Source: Incurvaria masculella (Eukaryota > Arthropoda > Insecta > Lepidoptera > Incurvariidae). From it: DNA of 64,000 bases. Location: the NCBI GenBank assembly GCA_946894095.1, contig OX335647.2, forward strand, positions 14,774,001 through 14,838,000, given 5' to 3'. A program made the position numbers and the translations under genes. The notes beneath the pieces are model-generated. The model saw only the letters and a list, made by a program, of their open reading frames with translations, searched no databases and was not told the DNA's origin. How positions within the stretch are numbered: position 1 is the stretch's first letter; every line of letters starts with the position of its first letter. Positions 1 to 54,286 of the stretch are shown here, one piece after another.

Positions 1-147
1 AACCGCAACGACATCGGTCAGTCACCGTCCGACACTGTACCGCACAATCCGCACTCATCTTGAGGGAACATTATGCAAAACACTCACGGAAACAAACACG
101 AGGTGCTCTCGCGTGAGAAGCTCTCTGGCCCCCTACTATGAACGCTG

Positions 148-496
148 ACGAGTAAGCGCTATCGAGAATGAGCTGTCAAAAATGTTGTATGCCTTTGACA
201 GATGGTATCGATAGCGCTTTCGATAGGTACTGTTATTGCGCTACCACAGGTTGCTGGTCCGCGAGCACTGGGTGGACTGTATATTTAAACGTGGTGAATT
301 ATTTGCAAAAAAGCTATTTTATTCGAATCTCATTGTTTACATGTCTTACATTTGACAATTTCTTATTGACTCATCTTTTCTTTTCTCTGTTTTACACACG
401 TGGCCAGTCATTGTCTGTCGTCAACAGGTACCAACTGTCAAACGCATACAATATTTTTGACAGGCGATATCGCCTTCTCGAAAGCGCGTACTTCTT
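148..496. mobile_element. Palindromic MITE-like element in neprilysin intron
   Basis: The left arm (about 151-205) and the reverse complement of the right arm (about 435-493) match over roughly 55-60 bases. They share GCGCT-ATCGAGAA, CTGTCAAAAAT and TTGTATGC blocks, which gives a foldback of about 350 bp. Only one copy is seen. The superfamily is not determined and no open frame with family features lies inside. The rest of 1-621 is intron without recognisable coding sequence. Confidence 0.6.
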
Positions 497-621
497 AGAT
501 AGTTCATCGTTTTAGTCTACAGGAGGGTATGGCAGGAGGATTTGAACAAGAGAATTTTATTGAATTTAATCACCACCAACTTGTGAAAAAGTGGTTGTAA
601 ATTACCAATATTTAATTTCAG

Positions 622-741
622 TATTCCCAGCCGGAATCCTGCAACCGTTGTTCTACAGTCAACATTTTCCGAAGTCGCTCAACTACGGAGGCATCGGAGT
701 CGTCATCGGTCACGAAATCACTCACGGCTTTGATGATAAAG
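622..741 (+). CDS. Neprilysin-like exon carrying HExxH zinc site
   Basis: Acceptor TTTCAG ends at 621 and donor GTATGT starts at 742. The exon needs one base from the previous exon, which would make a Val codon before FPAGILQP. It then reads through [19 protein letters not shown] and leaves one base (G) for the next exon. His-Glu-x-x-His supplies two zinc ligands and the catalytic glutamate. Confidence 0.95.
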
Positions 742-3700
742 GTATGTAGGTACCTACGTCACTATTGCCATACTATTACTTAATCTTAGCCTACGTTTCT
801 TTCCCATCGACCTTTCCATATGCTCCCCAGGTCGCCAGTTCGACAAGTACGGCAACATGATGCAGTGGTGGAACAACGCGACGATCAAGGCGTTCCGCGA
901 GCGCGCGCAATGCATCATCGAGCAGTACTCGAGCTATGAGATCGCGGAGATCGGCCAGCACGTCAACGGGCGCATGACGCAGGGCGAGAACATCGCCGAC
1001 AACGGAGGCCTCAAGCAGGCATTTAGAGTATGCTCTCCATTTCTTGTACCTATATGTCTTAGGCTGTGATAAATAGTCGTAACCGAAGCTAAGACTAACG
1101 AAAAGTAGTACTTTGTGACGTCATTTTGCATTACTTGGAGATTTCCCCCATATAAACTGTATCAAAGTGACGTCACAAAGTACTACTTTTCGTTAGCCTT
1201 AGTTTTTGTTACGACTATTTATCTCAGCCTTAGAGTATGCTCTCCATTTCTTGTACCTACATGTCTTCGAGTATGCTCTCCATTTCTTGTACCTACATGT
1301 CTTTGAGTATGCTCTCCATTTCTTGTACCAACATGTATCAGAGTATGCTCTTAATTTCTTGTGCCTACATGTTTCGAGTATGCTCTCCATTTCTTGTAGG
1401 TACCTACATATTTTAAAGTATGCTCTTTTCATTTCTTATACATGTCCCGGCGGCTGTATCTATCTGAAGGACCCGATAGGATGGAGTTCGAAGTACGGGT
1501 CGAAGGATTCTGCGGGATTCCAAATTGAGGCCGCACTCGCAGTGGCAAATATTTGGTTTGCTGTAGGAGTGGGCAACATCTATAGTCAGGTACCCGCTTT
1601 CGCGTTCCAACTGTCTACTCCGGACGCAGCAAGCATGGGTCCTTAGTACTTATATAGTCCTAGTGGGCTGATAACCGAATGGTACGATTGACTGGACGAC
1701 ACCTCCAGTGCTATTCTAGAGAACTAGGAGTGTAAGAGCTAGCTTATCCGTAGTTGCCGCGGCCGATCTATTCGCGTAGACGGGGAATGGAGATATGTAT
1801 AACTTGCATCGGGTTGTGTATTCCTGCCAAAGCGAACAACTCTCGAGACAATACTGTAAATATGGAAGCCACCATATCTTTCCGAGTGTAAATTTAGCGT
1901 TAGCGGCTTTTCGTTCGCTGTCGTTCCCACGAAACCATGTTTCGGCGTTAATGGGAATAACCCTCTCTATGATTTACACATACATGTCTCTAGACAGGAC
2001 CAGGCCCAGGAAAAAGCCCTACGAAAGATACTGATTGACTAACCACTGCGATATACTAAGAAAAACATATTGAGTGTGGGTGTGATGAGTAATTAATGAG
2101 TGCAAACAGTACCTTGTGGGAGTTCGGAGTTACCTTACTCTGGCGCCGTTGAGGTGCAACGCCGCAACTCTCCGCCCCGGTTAGGGATCCCACCGAGGAT
2201 TATCTTGGCAAACGCAAGGCGAGGCTAACCAGGGCTAAGTAATGGTAGCGAAGGCACTATCTAGCAGCAATTGTCGAAAGTGAACAAAAGCGAGAATCGA
2301 AAAGAGATGTTGCTTCTGGGAAGCTCAACGAAAAATTAGCCAAAGTGTCAAAATGGCAGTTGGATTTTAAAATTTGATTGGTGGCATAGACAATAGGATT
2401 TGTATTTTTAAATTCTAAGGTCCATACATATGAAGCAAAGTGTGACAAGTATATTTGGCTTTTACGAAAACTAAACAGTGAGCCTGCCACATGGAGGTGA
2501 GTTATTTCTTCACCTCCATGGCCTCCCATAGTCGCAATGTGGGTAAAGTCCCAAAAAAATAGTGCATCGTAAAAGTGTGCCACACTTCACATGACACTAA
2601 TAAAATAAAGCATTCAACAACTTATAATGTAGAGATAATGAGTAGAATGAAAAGAAGCCACAAAAAAACATTTTCGCAAGGGGTCATTCTCGGCCGAATC
2701 AGGTCAAGGCTGAAAGTTGGGAAACAAAAAGTTGCACACCCCGAGATAATGAATGATTTCGGGTTTTCGGTACATTTCTATCAAACTTGACGAGGGCTTT
2801 ATACACCCGACGACGGCTTTTACACCAGAAAATACTTGTAAGACTATACATATTATTGTATAAGCAACTTTGTTAGTTACGTAAGTTCTATTTCCAATCA
2901 ATTTGCACTGAGGGTTCTTTTGTTCTTGTTCTTTGCCTTGAATTGTTCTACAAAAAAAAATTTTGAACATTTAGATCTGTACTATGTATTACATATTTTT
3001 TACTCTGGACGGACTACTCATAAAGTTTCCACGGTTCAATCAGTTTTTGACGTACCTAACTTTAAATAAATGAAATCAAATGTTGTGTACGCATGCGTAG
3101 GCGTACAAGAAGTGGGTGAGCCAGCACGGCGCGGAGCCCGCGCTGCCGGGCCTGCAGCTCACGCACGACCAGCTCTTCTTCCTCAACTACGCGCAGATCT
3201 GGTGCGGCTCCATGCGCCCCGAGGACGCGCTCAACAAAGTTCGCTCCTCCGTGCATTCGCCAGGTGGGCCTTCAACATCCTCTTTAGATACAACTCATGG
3301 GAAGGCTAGCCAAAGCGTTTTACAGATGGCGCCATTATAGTTTGCCCCTGTCGGATCCTCCGTACTTCTGTGACATTTATTAAAATCTTCGTATAAACTT
3401 GGTAACAATACCGTCCTTTCCATTGTTTATTTTTATAGCTTTTACACTTTTTTCTGTAACGACGTTTATTCTCTAGCGAGTGAACTAGTGAGCTACATTT
3501 TTATTGCAAGCGCGTCATAGCACCTTTATTAGGGTTCCGTAGTCAACAAAGAACCCTTATTATGAAATGATGCACCACTTACTTTGACAATTGCCTTCCT
3601 CACTTCCCAAACCATAGATTCCTGCGCTTAGTTAGCATATTTGTAAATGTACATATTTAAATGTAAATGAAAATAAATAAAATAAAGCTAACCTTGGGAT

Positions 3701-4172
3701 GGCTTGACTAACTTTAGCTAACCTAACCTGAAATAACGTTATCTGTGGCGTTATCGCTAAATTGTCAACGAAAAATCAATTCTTCACTGTATGTTGCAGT
3801 TAAGTTTTATAAATGCTATCGGTCTACATTTCAACCTGTAATTCACAGAACTAGTGACTGACCCTCAAAAATTACCGAACTAACTAATGAAGTAACTCAC
3901 TATTTCAAAGGTTGAACCAATTTATTGATCCATTGCATGTATAAGTGTGTTATTGTTTACTGTGGCGGATATTAAAACACTAGGCACAGATCTCTCGATG
4001 GACCCCACAGAAAGAAGTAACTATTATTTTGAGAAAAATCAATCGATATTATTAATTTTCAGGTCCTATACGAGTCCTTGGCCCTTTGTCCAATTCGTGG
4101 GACTTCGCCGCAGCCTACAAATGTCCATTGGGTTCCAAAATGAATCCCAGGAAAAAGTGCAGTGTGTGGTAA
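622..4172 (+). CDS. Neprilysin-like M13 zinc metallopeptidase, 3' four coding exons (gene level, 5' partial)
   Basis: Joining 622-741, 831-1027, 3101-3263 and 4063-4172 gives 195 full residues plus stop with every phase matching (1, 0, 1). The peptide has the family's zinc site HEITH in a [14 protein letters not shown] context, the second motif ENIADNGG supplying the third zinc ligand (Glu) and the catalytic-site Asp, and the terminal CSVW typical of neprilysin and endothelin-converting enzymes. Family knowledge: M13 enzymes are type II membrane ectopeptidases of about 700-780 residues that cleave small peptides; a few insect members are secreted. Only the C-terminal catalytic quarter lies here, so the cytoplasmic tail, membrane anchor and most of the substrate cleft are upstream of the window. 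The wording of the visible part looks closest to insect neprilysin-2 type proteins, but I cannot fix the paralogue, so no symbol is given. It converges on EcR. Confidence 0.95.
831..1027 (+). CDS. Neprilysin-like exon carrying ENIADNGG
   Basis: Acceptor CCCCAG ends at 830. The exon completes Gly, then reads [15 protein letters not shown] and later [20 protein letters not shown]. It ends in phase 0 after the AGA codon, with donor GTATGC at 1028. The Glu of ENIAD is the third zinc ligand in the family. The donor lies inside the first unit of a 36-bp tandem repeat that continues into the intron. Confidence 0.95.
1026..1445. repeat. 36-bp tandem repeat starting at a splice donor, interrupted by a MITE
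   Basis: Units of about 35-40 bp read GAGTATGCTCTCCATTTCTT plus GTACCTACATGTCTT with variations. One unit lies before and about six after the MITE at 1062-1230. The first unit overlaps the end of the exon, so the functional donor GTATGC is the first occurrence of the repeat, and the later units repeat a donor-like AGTATGC. Confidence 0.85.
1062..1230. mobile_element. TA-flanked palindromic MITE, copy 1
   Basis: Near-perfect inverted repeat of about 169 bp flanked by TA on both sides (1060-1061 and 1231-1232). The arms contain AAATAGTCGTAAC and CGAAAAGTAGTACTTTGTGA followed by CGTCA. It inserted between units of the 36-bp tandem repeat. A second copy of 170 bp is at 31438-31607. TA duplication and high symmetry suit a Tc1/mariner-type MITE, but no transposase is present to prove this. 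Confidence 0.8.
1446..3100. other. Neprilysin intron remainder, no gene recognised
   Basis: Mixed-composition DNA. Between roughly 1450 and 2300 it is less AT-rich than its surroundings and looks like a decayed insertion, but I could not assign it to a family. A short hairpin (11-bp arms around CATGGAGGTGA) sits near 2490-2520. Confidence 0.4.
3101..3263 (+). CDS. Neprilysin-like penultimate exon
   Basis: Acceptor GCGTAG ends at 3100 and the exon starts in phase 0 with [10 protein letters not shown]. It continues through [20 protein letters not shown] and [21 protein letters not shown], a strongly conserved M13 C-terminal block, and ends one base into a Gly codon, with GTGGGC as donor at 3264. 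Confidence 0.94.
3528..3565. repeat. Fragment of the AGGGTTCCGTA-type dispersed element
   Basis: The stretch TTAGGGTTCCGTAGTCAAC followed shortly by GAACCCTTAT matches the ends of the element seen complete at 21431-21754. Here only a remnant remains. Confidence 0.4.
4063..4172 (+). CDS. Neprilysin-like terminal exon ending in CSVW
   Basis: Acceptor TTTCAG ends at 4062. The exon completes Gly and reads [20 protein letters not shown] followed by [15 protein letters not shown] and TAA (4170-4172). The Cys-x-Val-Trp end is the usual M13 C-terminus. A poly(A) signal follows 88 bases later. Confidence 0.95.
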
Positions 4173-4259
4173 CAGAAAATAAATATGTTAAGACTCTAAA
4201 TTGGCAAGAGCCCTCTATTGAAGAACTAATGGAATTTTTCAAATTGTGATTCTATTGTA

Positions 4260-4265
4260 AATAAA
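4260..4265 (+). terminator. Poly(A) signal AATAAA of the neprilysin-like gene
   Basis: Canonical AATAAA 88 bases after the stop codon, in AT-rich sequence. A second AATAAA occurs near 4428 and could serve as an alternative end. Confidence 0.6.
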
Positions 4266-4272
4266 ACTTTGA

Positions 4273-7200
4273 ATCATATTTTACTGTAAGTGGGAACAAT
4301 TTATGAATTTATATACATACATGTGTATAGGTACCTATGTAAGCAGTTAGATGTTGGTTTATCAATACTATTTATTGTTTAACTGTTTATGTAAATGTAT
4401 GTACTTATTAAAATATAATTTATAATTGAAATAAAAAAATGTTTCACATAGCCGATTCAATGATTTCCAGGTTCTAATTTAAGGTAATTCTCCCTTCATT
4501 AGACCCAGAAAAAAAATAGTTTTTACATAAATATTTCTGAAATATTGGTAGCGCCTAATGTAAATACCTATATTGTGAAATTACGATGCAAAGATGGAAT
4601 TACCGATGTATTGTATCAACGTATAATCAAAGCCAGTCAATCAGAACACAAATAATTATAGTTTTCGACATATTACCATTTGGCATAAAAAAAAAAAAAA
4701 AATCAAGCATGTTTATTTGGAAACACAGTTTTTGAGCTTCTTGTACCGCTCTAACCAGCCCCATACACTATTCGATAGCCATATAAGGTATGATGTCAAA
4801 TAAAACAAGGAAGTAAATTTTTAATCTTTTTAATATATTTATCTTGAGGTGTAAGTTTATTCGCATAACAATGTCTCATACAAATTTCCTCATTTGTACA
4901 CACCTTTTATTGGTTTGTTTTTATTTTTATATTATCTTTTTATATTGTTATTATAAAAGTTGACTCTCTAAAATTTAACATATCGTCATGTCTGTTCCCT
5001 TCCTACGCCTACTTCGCTTCGTATCACTGCAGTTCTGGCAAACTCCAATGCTCCAATTTCATTATCACTAAAAAAAGGACAAATTAATAAAAATTAAGAT
5101 TTCGTGTCTTCTAGGTTACCTCATGCCACATTCACTCCACATTCTCATAGCACAAGAACATCATCGTCGTCAAAATATCATACCAATCGTACGTGATCTC
5201 GAAAGTGACGAGCGTTTCCACTGTTGCACAATGTTACGCTAAACTGAAATAATGCGATCAGCAGTAAGTATGAGAGAAGTCACACATGATCGCTTACAGA
5301 CATTGCCGTAACTTTTCCCTAACGAATGCTTCACAGTCGAGTAGAAATGTACACGAGACCAGCTTGCGGTCAACGCAGTCGGCAGTCGGAAACAAATGAG
5401 GCACTATCCTATACATTAAGGTGAACAAATAATACTGTACACGCTCACAAAATAAGACAAGTTGTAAGTAGATCTAAACGCGACATTGCACAATGTTCAC
5501 TGGTACGCAAGGTAAAGTAACGGGGGCGGCGCCCATAACTATTTTACAACAAAATCAGGGTATCCAATTCAAAATGTACACCTTATACGATTTAAATAAA
5601 AAAATGTTTGCCGTAAAAAATATTAACAAATTTAAATACAAAATCACCTAGCACTGTCTTACGATAATTCTTACAAAGTAGTATTAGACAAACACAATAG
5701 TGAAAGTTAATATTTATAACTGAACTCAGCTTCAACGGCTGATTTATTATGCATTTGACTGTACCATGATGATGTGGAAATATTAGCAACGGTATTTTGC
5801 TCGAACGTGTACTTCTACAATTAAAGTTCACACTAAGAAAACTGTTACTTTTTTAAATTAAAATTTGTACATATTGCACTCAGAAATATAGTCCTGGGCG
5901 AGAGTGTGCGGCCGAGCGGCGGGTACCCACAGCACCGACGGTAGGCTCCATTACAGAAAGGCACTAATTCTTACAGTCTGACAGTCTTAACTAGACTTTT
6001 AAAAGCGTCACTAGTTCCGCTATATCATGCCACAGACTCCCGCATAGGAATATAAACAATCTTAAACTTTAAGATTTCGCTGACGTAAAAGAAACTTCCT
6101 GTTAACATCACAATGTTTTGACATTAAAAATATTACCATAATGTTCATAGGTAGCTGAAACAACTATGTGTGTAATTACAAAAACAGACAAACCTCAGTG
6201 CGCAACAAGGACGTGCACCGAGACCCAACATAATCACAACAGGCCAATGTACGTTTCTAAACTGATACCCGACTGTGTAAAGACGGCATCAGACAGTTCA
6301 TTTTGGACGATTCCCTAACTCACTCCGGTCGATTACCTAACCATGCTCGAATCTTCGCCTGACATCACAACAAACGGTCATGCTTTACTTGGATGGTAAC
6401 GACATACCGGCCGGCGTACAAGATCAGCTCGTTGATGCCATGTGTTGCAGTCGATATAGTCATCGATCGATTTCTGAGATTATCCCTTAACTCATACAAT
6501 TCTAAACATAAAGTTAGAAGTACTTAGCCTATTACTAGACACGGGCATCATCTCTAGCAGTCGACACACATCGGGCGAGTGAACCGCGTCCAAAGGCGCG
6601 ACATGTACTCGGTGAAATGTAACACTCGCCGACAGATCCTTCGCAAGATGTGGAAATGTCACTCTCTGTACTTCATTGCTGTATCCTGCAGTTAACTCCC
6701 TATGCTGAGAATGTGCCAATTCACATTAGTGTTGATAGAGGGTATGTAACCACAAACGTCTCACCCGGATGCCAAATTCACAGCAAGCGAGATAAACTTA
6801 GCGTATTACACTAATGTACGTACGATTATCGCCTAAAGACACAAATATTATCTTCAGAGAACCCCTAATGTACTCTTAGTTTCACTATTACAAGTTCGAT
6901 TTGAATATTATGTAACACAAAAGACGATCGGCTGTACACACACCATGGCTGAAAACTAGAGCGCTCTGTCCAAGATCTACTTAACACCAAGCTTCTATTT
7001 TAATTTAACTAACGCGTAAATTATTAATTGCTAGTTGAATGGCAGTTCTTTGTCACAAAATGTATGTGTGCAATTTCAGATCAATGTACGATTGTTAGTA
7101 CACACCTATGATTTATTTTTATCCGTTCCACCTTTAACAATAGGCGCGTAAACTGTCCCTATTGCTGTGCATTTTACTATTGATGCCTGAGAGTATTCAT

Positions 7201-10200
7201 ACTATTATTCAACTACTTTGATTTGACAGCTTTCCAATAGTAAATTAAATGTTCCCGCCGTCGATAATGGATGTACTATAGTTGAATGCACAGAACGAAA
7301 GGTGAAATTATCAAGGTTTCCACTGCAAAGGGCTGATAAAATATTCAGTCTTCATACGAACAGCGACTTAATTGAGTTCGCTTGAGGGCCTTCCCGGTCA
7401 GCTGATTGGTTCGCAGTTGCCACATGCGACTTTGCATCAAAATGCCGAACATAAAGTCAATAGGTACTCTACATCTAGCTCCACAATAACTTTCGAAATG
7501 AACACGATTACCAACCAGAGGAGTAACTGGCTCAAATCCCACCCAATGAGTTTAAGCCTCCAAAATGCGATATTGATATAAGATCCGCTCTCTTACTGGT
7601 GGAATTGTATGACATTTGCCCTCTGATTGATGGAAAGAGCGAGCTTACTCCATTATTTTATGGAAGTTAAACCGTTTACCCCTCACAGCTCCTTCGCTCG
7701 CCGACATACAGACGTCATAAAAGAGGCGTGTATGCATAATTATTATGGCAGTGTGAATGAATCCATCATTATCAATTTGAACACTCTCTTACGATTTTTG
7801 TGCTCTATTCATAGAACTGACACACTAAGATAAACTATTTCACACACAGAACCAGACGCACTTCAGAAAACATCAATTCATTAGTATACATTATAAGAAG
7901 CACAATAGCTGAAGCCATGTGGTGCACGCCTCATCGTTGAATCGATTTTAAAATTTGAGACATACAAGTGTTTATTATGTATAATATATACGATATTCTT
8001 ACATTTTGTAAAGAAGACACATTTAACACATACGGCACTGATATCGAGCTAACAGCACATACATATTTCATATGTAATTTTAGTTCTTCGCAGATCTCAT
8101 ACAAACACACTGGACATTAAGTTCTGTGATAAAGTACGAATAACAACTCTAATGAGAAGTGGCTTGATGTTAATTTATATTGTCGATGAGCCGAGGCACT
8201 GCTAGCAGTAGAACTGATGTAGCAAATGAGATGGCAGAGTAGGAGAGAATGTGACTAAGTATGTAATTTTGAGTTGACGCGATGAATGAGTGTGAGTTTT
8301 GTGGCCAACCCAACACATTGTCACCAAATAATTATTGCATGTATTTATGTTGTCATAATTAAATATATTTTTTGCTGATATCTTGCCACAGATTGTTAGG
8401 CTTTTGGTGCCACACTGCAACAACTTCTAGGTTGGGCGATACAAAACAATGAAAAATAAAACATCAATTTCTATTTACAATTAAAGTATTTCACAGCTGA
8501 TCACATTTCTACATAGTTTCGTGTCAACGTAAAAAAGCTAGATTTAATTTGAGATCTAAATTTGTTGCATCTAAATATTTTGATTTTTAATTCAACTAGT
8601 TTGAAGGTACTCGGAACAGGTACCTCGATAATAAGGCTTGAAGTGAGTTTTGATAATGAACTGAAAGCTGCATAGGTGAAAATAGAAGAAAAAAAACTGC
8701 TAAACGAAATATACCGGCCATATCAAGTATAATTCGATGGACGTATTCAGGGGCAAAAGTGAGCAAGGTGTTCCTTTTTTTTAAATTAATCCCATCGATT
8801 TTGTAGTCGGGTGGCAGAAAAATAGAGGAAATGTCTAGAATATATTCTGGCCCACTCTACAAACTGCGCAAAGAAATGTTAAAACAATAATCCCCATGAT
8901 AGATAATACGAGCACTATAGAATAGTCTGCGAGAAACTGATTAGAGAAATTTGATTCCCAACAGTTGGTTGTGCAATGTATTAATTCTGCATTCTTCTCT
9001 ACCCTATAATTCATTCTACTTGTTCCCTTTGCATCCGACCAAATATTGTTATAAGCATTTTAAGTTTGTACTCTTTTACCCATTTACATTAATCTGTTGA
9101 ATACACAATTACAGGCATGCTCGATAGTCAGGAAATGTTATGACATACATACATGAAAAGATGACTTTCACTGGCAAAGAATCAAATCTCTCTTGAAGTA
9201 ATTAAAAAAGTATGCATTTAAGTAAGTTTAAATTTATCAAATTCTATATTCAGCTATCAACAGTATAAGATCAATTTTCAACTTGTAACTATGGTATAGC
9301 TTTGTATTTTCCTGAATTTACCATAAAAAGTAACACAGTTTCTATTATGCAGTCAAATACATACTGAAAATGTATCATGATTGCATATTTTTATGGTTAG
9401 AACGATTGCGAAGTTTTCAGATGGATCAAGTAATAAATGTGGCCTCGTTTTTTCTTTTAGGAATATTTACATAATCCCTCTCTTTATATGTAAACATAAC
9501 TGGACTTAATCGTAAACTTATGTAATTCTTTGCTTGGTGAATTTGATTTATGATGACACAGCTATATTGGAGTATACTTGATAGTAAAACATTAAATGGG
9601 TATTTGAGAAAACCAGTTTTCGGGACCATATTTGAAAATGAAGACGCTTTTTTCTCATTTAATGACAAAATAATATATCTTCCATTTTAAAATCCACTAT
9701 GCAAGCTGCTTTCATGGAATGGACCGTTTCACTTACCCTTAACACTATTACGAAAGCTACCAACGGCAGTAGAATTTTCAAAATGTTTAAGATGCACTTA
9801 TGAGAGTTTGTATGTAATATTATTATTTTTTAACATGTGATATATCTATTGCCGGTGAATGGTACGACTACACAGATGAATAGAGCTCGCCCGAGGCGGA
9901 GTGAGAAGGTGCAGTTAGAAGGTTAACCGAAGGGTGATGACCGATGTCCTGACACAAGTATGCAATTTATCAAAATAATCCTTTCTGTTGCGATATTTCA
10001 ATGAAACGAACGATAAGTAGTCTGCGGGGCGCGGGGCGGCGGCGGGGCGCGGGACGGGGCTCGGTCGCGCCGCGCCCGCGCCGCCAGCGCCCTCCAACTA
10101 TAAACTATAGCTTTCATTATTATGTACGTACATGTATTTAGGATGTGTACTTAAAATCAACTCTTAACATTTACATAAATTACTGCATCTCAGTGACCAA

Positions 10201-10532
10201 CAAAAAAACCAGTCGCCGGCGCAACGCGGCGCCCCGGAGCAGATTCAACACGAAATATATTCTCCAAACGTTCAACAACACAAATATCCACCGTGTCCGT
10301 GCGCATTTTCGTCGTCGGTCACCGGATCGCGAGCTCAAGTACACTATGTGACTTAAGGTTCACTTACGCGGTAAAATTTGCACAATCCGTCACTCGTATA
10401 AATAAATGTTTGAAGGTCGATCACATTGGGCCGGGCCGGGCGGGGGTCGGGCGCGCGGCGTGTCCGTAACCTAAGCAGTCTCGCGAGTCCCTCTCGGCGG
10501 GGGCGGCGCGGGGCGCGGGGCGGCCGCCGCGG
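4273..10532 (-). other. Convergent interval; probable EcR 3' UTR and intergenic DNA
   Basis: About 6.3 kb lies between the neprilysin stop and the EcR stop. It is AT-rich and has few of the dispersed repeats that crowd the rest of the window, which is what a long 3' UTR would look like. Reverse-strand AATAAA candidates (TTTATT on the given strand) occur at 7971-7976, 7112-7117, 5743-5748 and 4907-4912, and I cannot tell which is used. Two Pumilio-type TGTAAATA motifs lie on the minus strand (8472-8479, 9464-9471). A GC-rich block sits at 10020-10095. No coding region is recognised. Confidence 0.45.
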
Positions 10533-52635
<42,103 letters not shown>

Positions 52636-52639
52636 CTTG

Positions 52640-53130
52640 CGTTCGGCGCCGACTCACATGCCACCGGCACATCCATCGGTCCCCGGCACGACACGACACG
52701 CGCGCGACGTGCGAGGAGACGCCGGCGCGTCGATCGCACTTACGAACACCGACACACACAGTTTACACCACTTTGCACCAACTAGAATCCACTGAGTACG
52801 GTTCGCCGTTCGCGCAACAGGTGGACGCCGAACGACTTCACTTCACGGCAGGTAGCGAGATAGTTTGTTTGAAAGTAGCCGGCGAGCGCGGCGGGCGCGG
52901 AGCGGCGTGAACACGTTGCGCCGGCGCGACAGTCGACCGCGGAGTATGTAGTGAAGTGAGCGAGCGAACGATGCTCTGCGCTCTCACTGCCACGGTCGCG
53001 CCGTGACGTCACCCGCGCGCCTCCCCTCTGCCCCGCGCGCCTCGTTCCGCACCGTCGCGCTCGCGAACCGCGCGCTCGACTCTACCATGACTACCTCAGC
53101 TAGCTCGACCGCTTCTCTATCGCCCGGTTC
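52640..53130 (-). promoter_or_regulatory. Probable EcR-B1 5' UTR and promoter region
   Basis: GC- and CpG-rich block directly upstream of the B1 start codon, contrasting with AT-rich flanks. It contains several upstream ATGs (52676, 52672, 52659) and a consensus TGACGTCA (CRE/ATF type) at 53004-53011. No clear TATA box was seen. The transcription start cannot be placed from sequence alone. Confidence 0.5.
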
Positions 53131-53241
53131 CACCACCTCCAGTTACAAAAATCGCAAAGTTATCTTTCGGTTACACCATACAAAAATGCAATGTAACCGA
53201 GAGTTAACTATCGGATTTCAGGTAGCTGGAGGTGGTGAAAT
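53128..53241. mobile_element. CCACCACCT TIR MITE, intact copy
   Basis: 114 bp with inverted TTCCACCACCTCCAGTTAC / GTAGCTGGAGGTGGTGAAA ends and an inner TTTCGGTTACA...TGTAACCGAGA palindrome. It lies just upstream of the EcR-B1 promoter zone. Confidence 0.75.
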
Positions 53242-53316
53242 CAAGGGTATATGATTTACATTGATAAATTGTGGAGAATGGTGCAAAAGTAAAGTAACGA
53301 CAAAATAAAGGACTTA

Positions 53317-53472
53317 GGGTCTCTTCCACCAAGTACTGATTAACTTAACCTTCCCATTAAAGAGCCTTTCTTACCATCTCGCAATCGATACTAGTACAGG
53401 ATAGTCAGCACTTTAGTAATTAAGGCCCTGTAAGTGTCAAAATAAATCAGCACTTGGTGAAAAACAGGCTTA
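53317..53472. mobile_element. 155-bp palindromic MITE, copy 2
   Basis: Reverse-orientation relative of 17250-17403, with CACCAAGTACTGATT at one end and AATCAGCACTTGGTG at the other. Confidence 0.75.
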
Positions 53473-53924
53473 CTGAGCTGACTGGAAGTTGTGATTATAG
53501 CATTGGCGGATAAAATCATACGAGTATATTGCCTAAACTATGTAACATCGACATCGTTCCTGACCTGTCTAGTAAGTAGGTATGCAATGAAGCACAACAT
53601 AAGCACAACATTTCATATGTTCACCGCAAAACCCTAGCCGCGAAGCCCTAGTTATTGTGGTGGCGACGACGCGGCGGCGGAGCGGCGCGGTGGCGTAACA
53701 AAACGCCCTTCTCAATTTTATTTCGTGTGAACAAAGTAGGAAAAGAACAATCTGCTGTAATCCAACTTCCCTCATTCAACTTTCTGTTATCCCTGCAATG
53801 AATATTGTACCTATTATTCTTGTGTGTAGCAGGATTTAAGTAATCACTACTTTATACCTACAGTTTAGATGATTAGGATAATAGTGATTATAGATACGAA
53901 AACGATTAGGCATACTAGTCTTAA

Positions 53925-54286
53925 GGCTGTTCCGACCCATATAAAGTTGTTTGCACACATAACGCAAAAAGTATTGCACTTTAAGCCACGAATTAATAAT
54001 AAAAGTTTAATATAGTCATATTACTTGCAGCGAAAACAATTTCACAATTTCAGGATTATTGGTTTTGTTACAATTTATTTAAATACGATTTTTATTTAAC
54101 AGCGCCATCTAACGGTGTAAAACTTCTAATCGGCAATTACAACGAAACCAACGAAACCTGAAATTGTGAATATGTTTTCGCTGCAACTACTATGGCTATA
54201 TTTAATATTTTTGACGAATTCGTGCCTTAAAGTGCAATACTTTTTCCGTTCTGTGTAAAAAAAACATTATATGGGTCGGAACATCC
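53925..54286. mobile_element. 362-bp TTAA-flanked MITE, copy 2
   Basis: Flanked by TTAA at 53921-53924 and 54287-54290; same length and orientation as 30059-30420, with few differences by eye. Contains AGCGCCATCTAACGGTGTAA. Confidence 0.87.

Noticed and set aside
168..515. 115-codon frame at the left end
   Set aside because: Lies inside the palindromic MITE-like element and has no M13 peptidase features.
1206..1646. 146-codon plus-strand frame in the neprilysin intron
   Set aside because: Its repeated [11 protein letters not shown] units are just translation of the 36-bp tandem repeat, which is intronic.
2257..2583. 108-codon minus-strand frame in the neprilysin intron
   Set aside because: AT-rich chance frame without recognisable features, flanked by no convincing splice sites.
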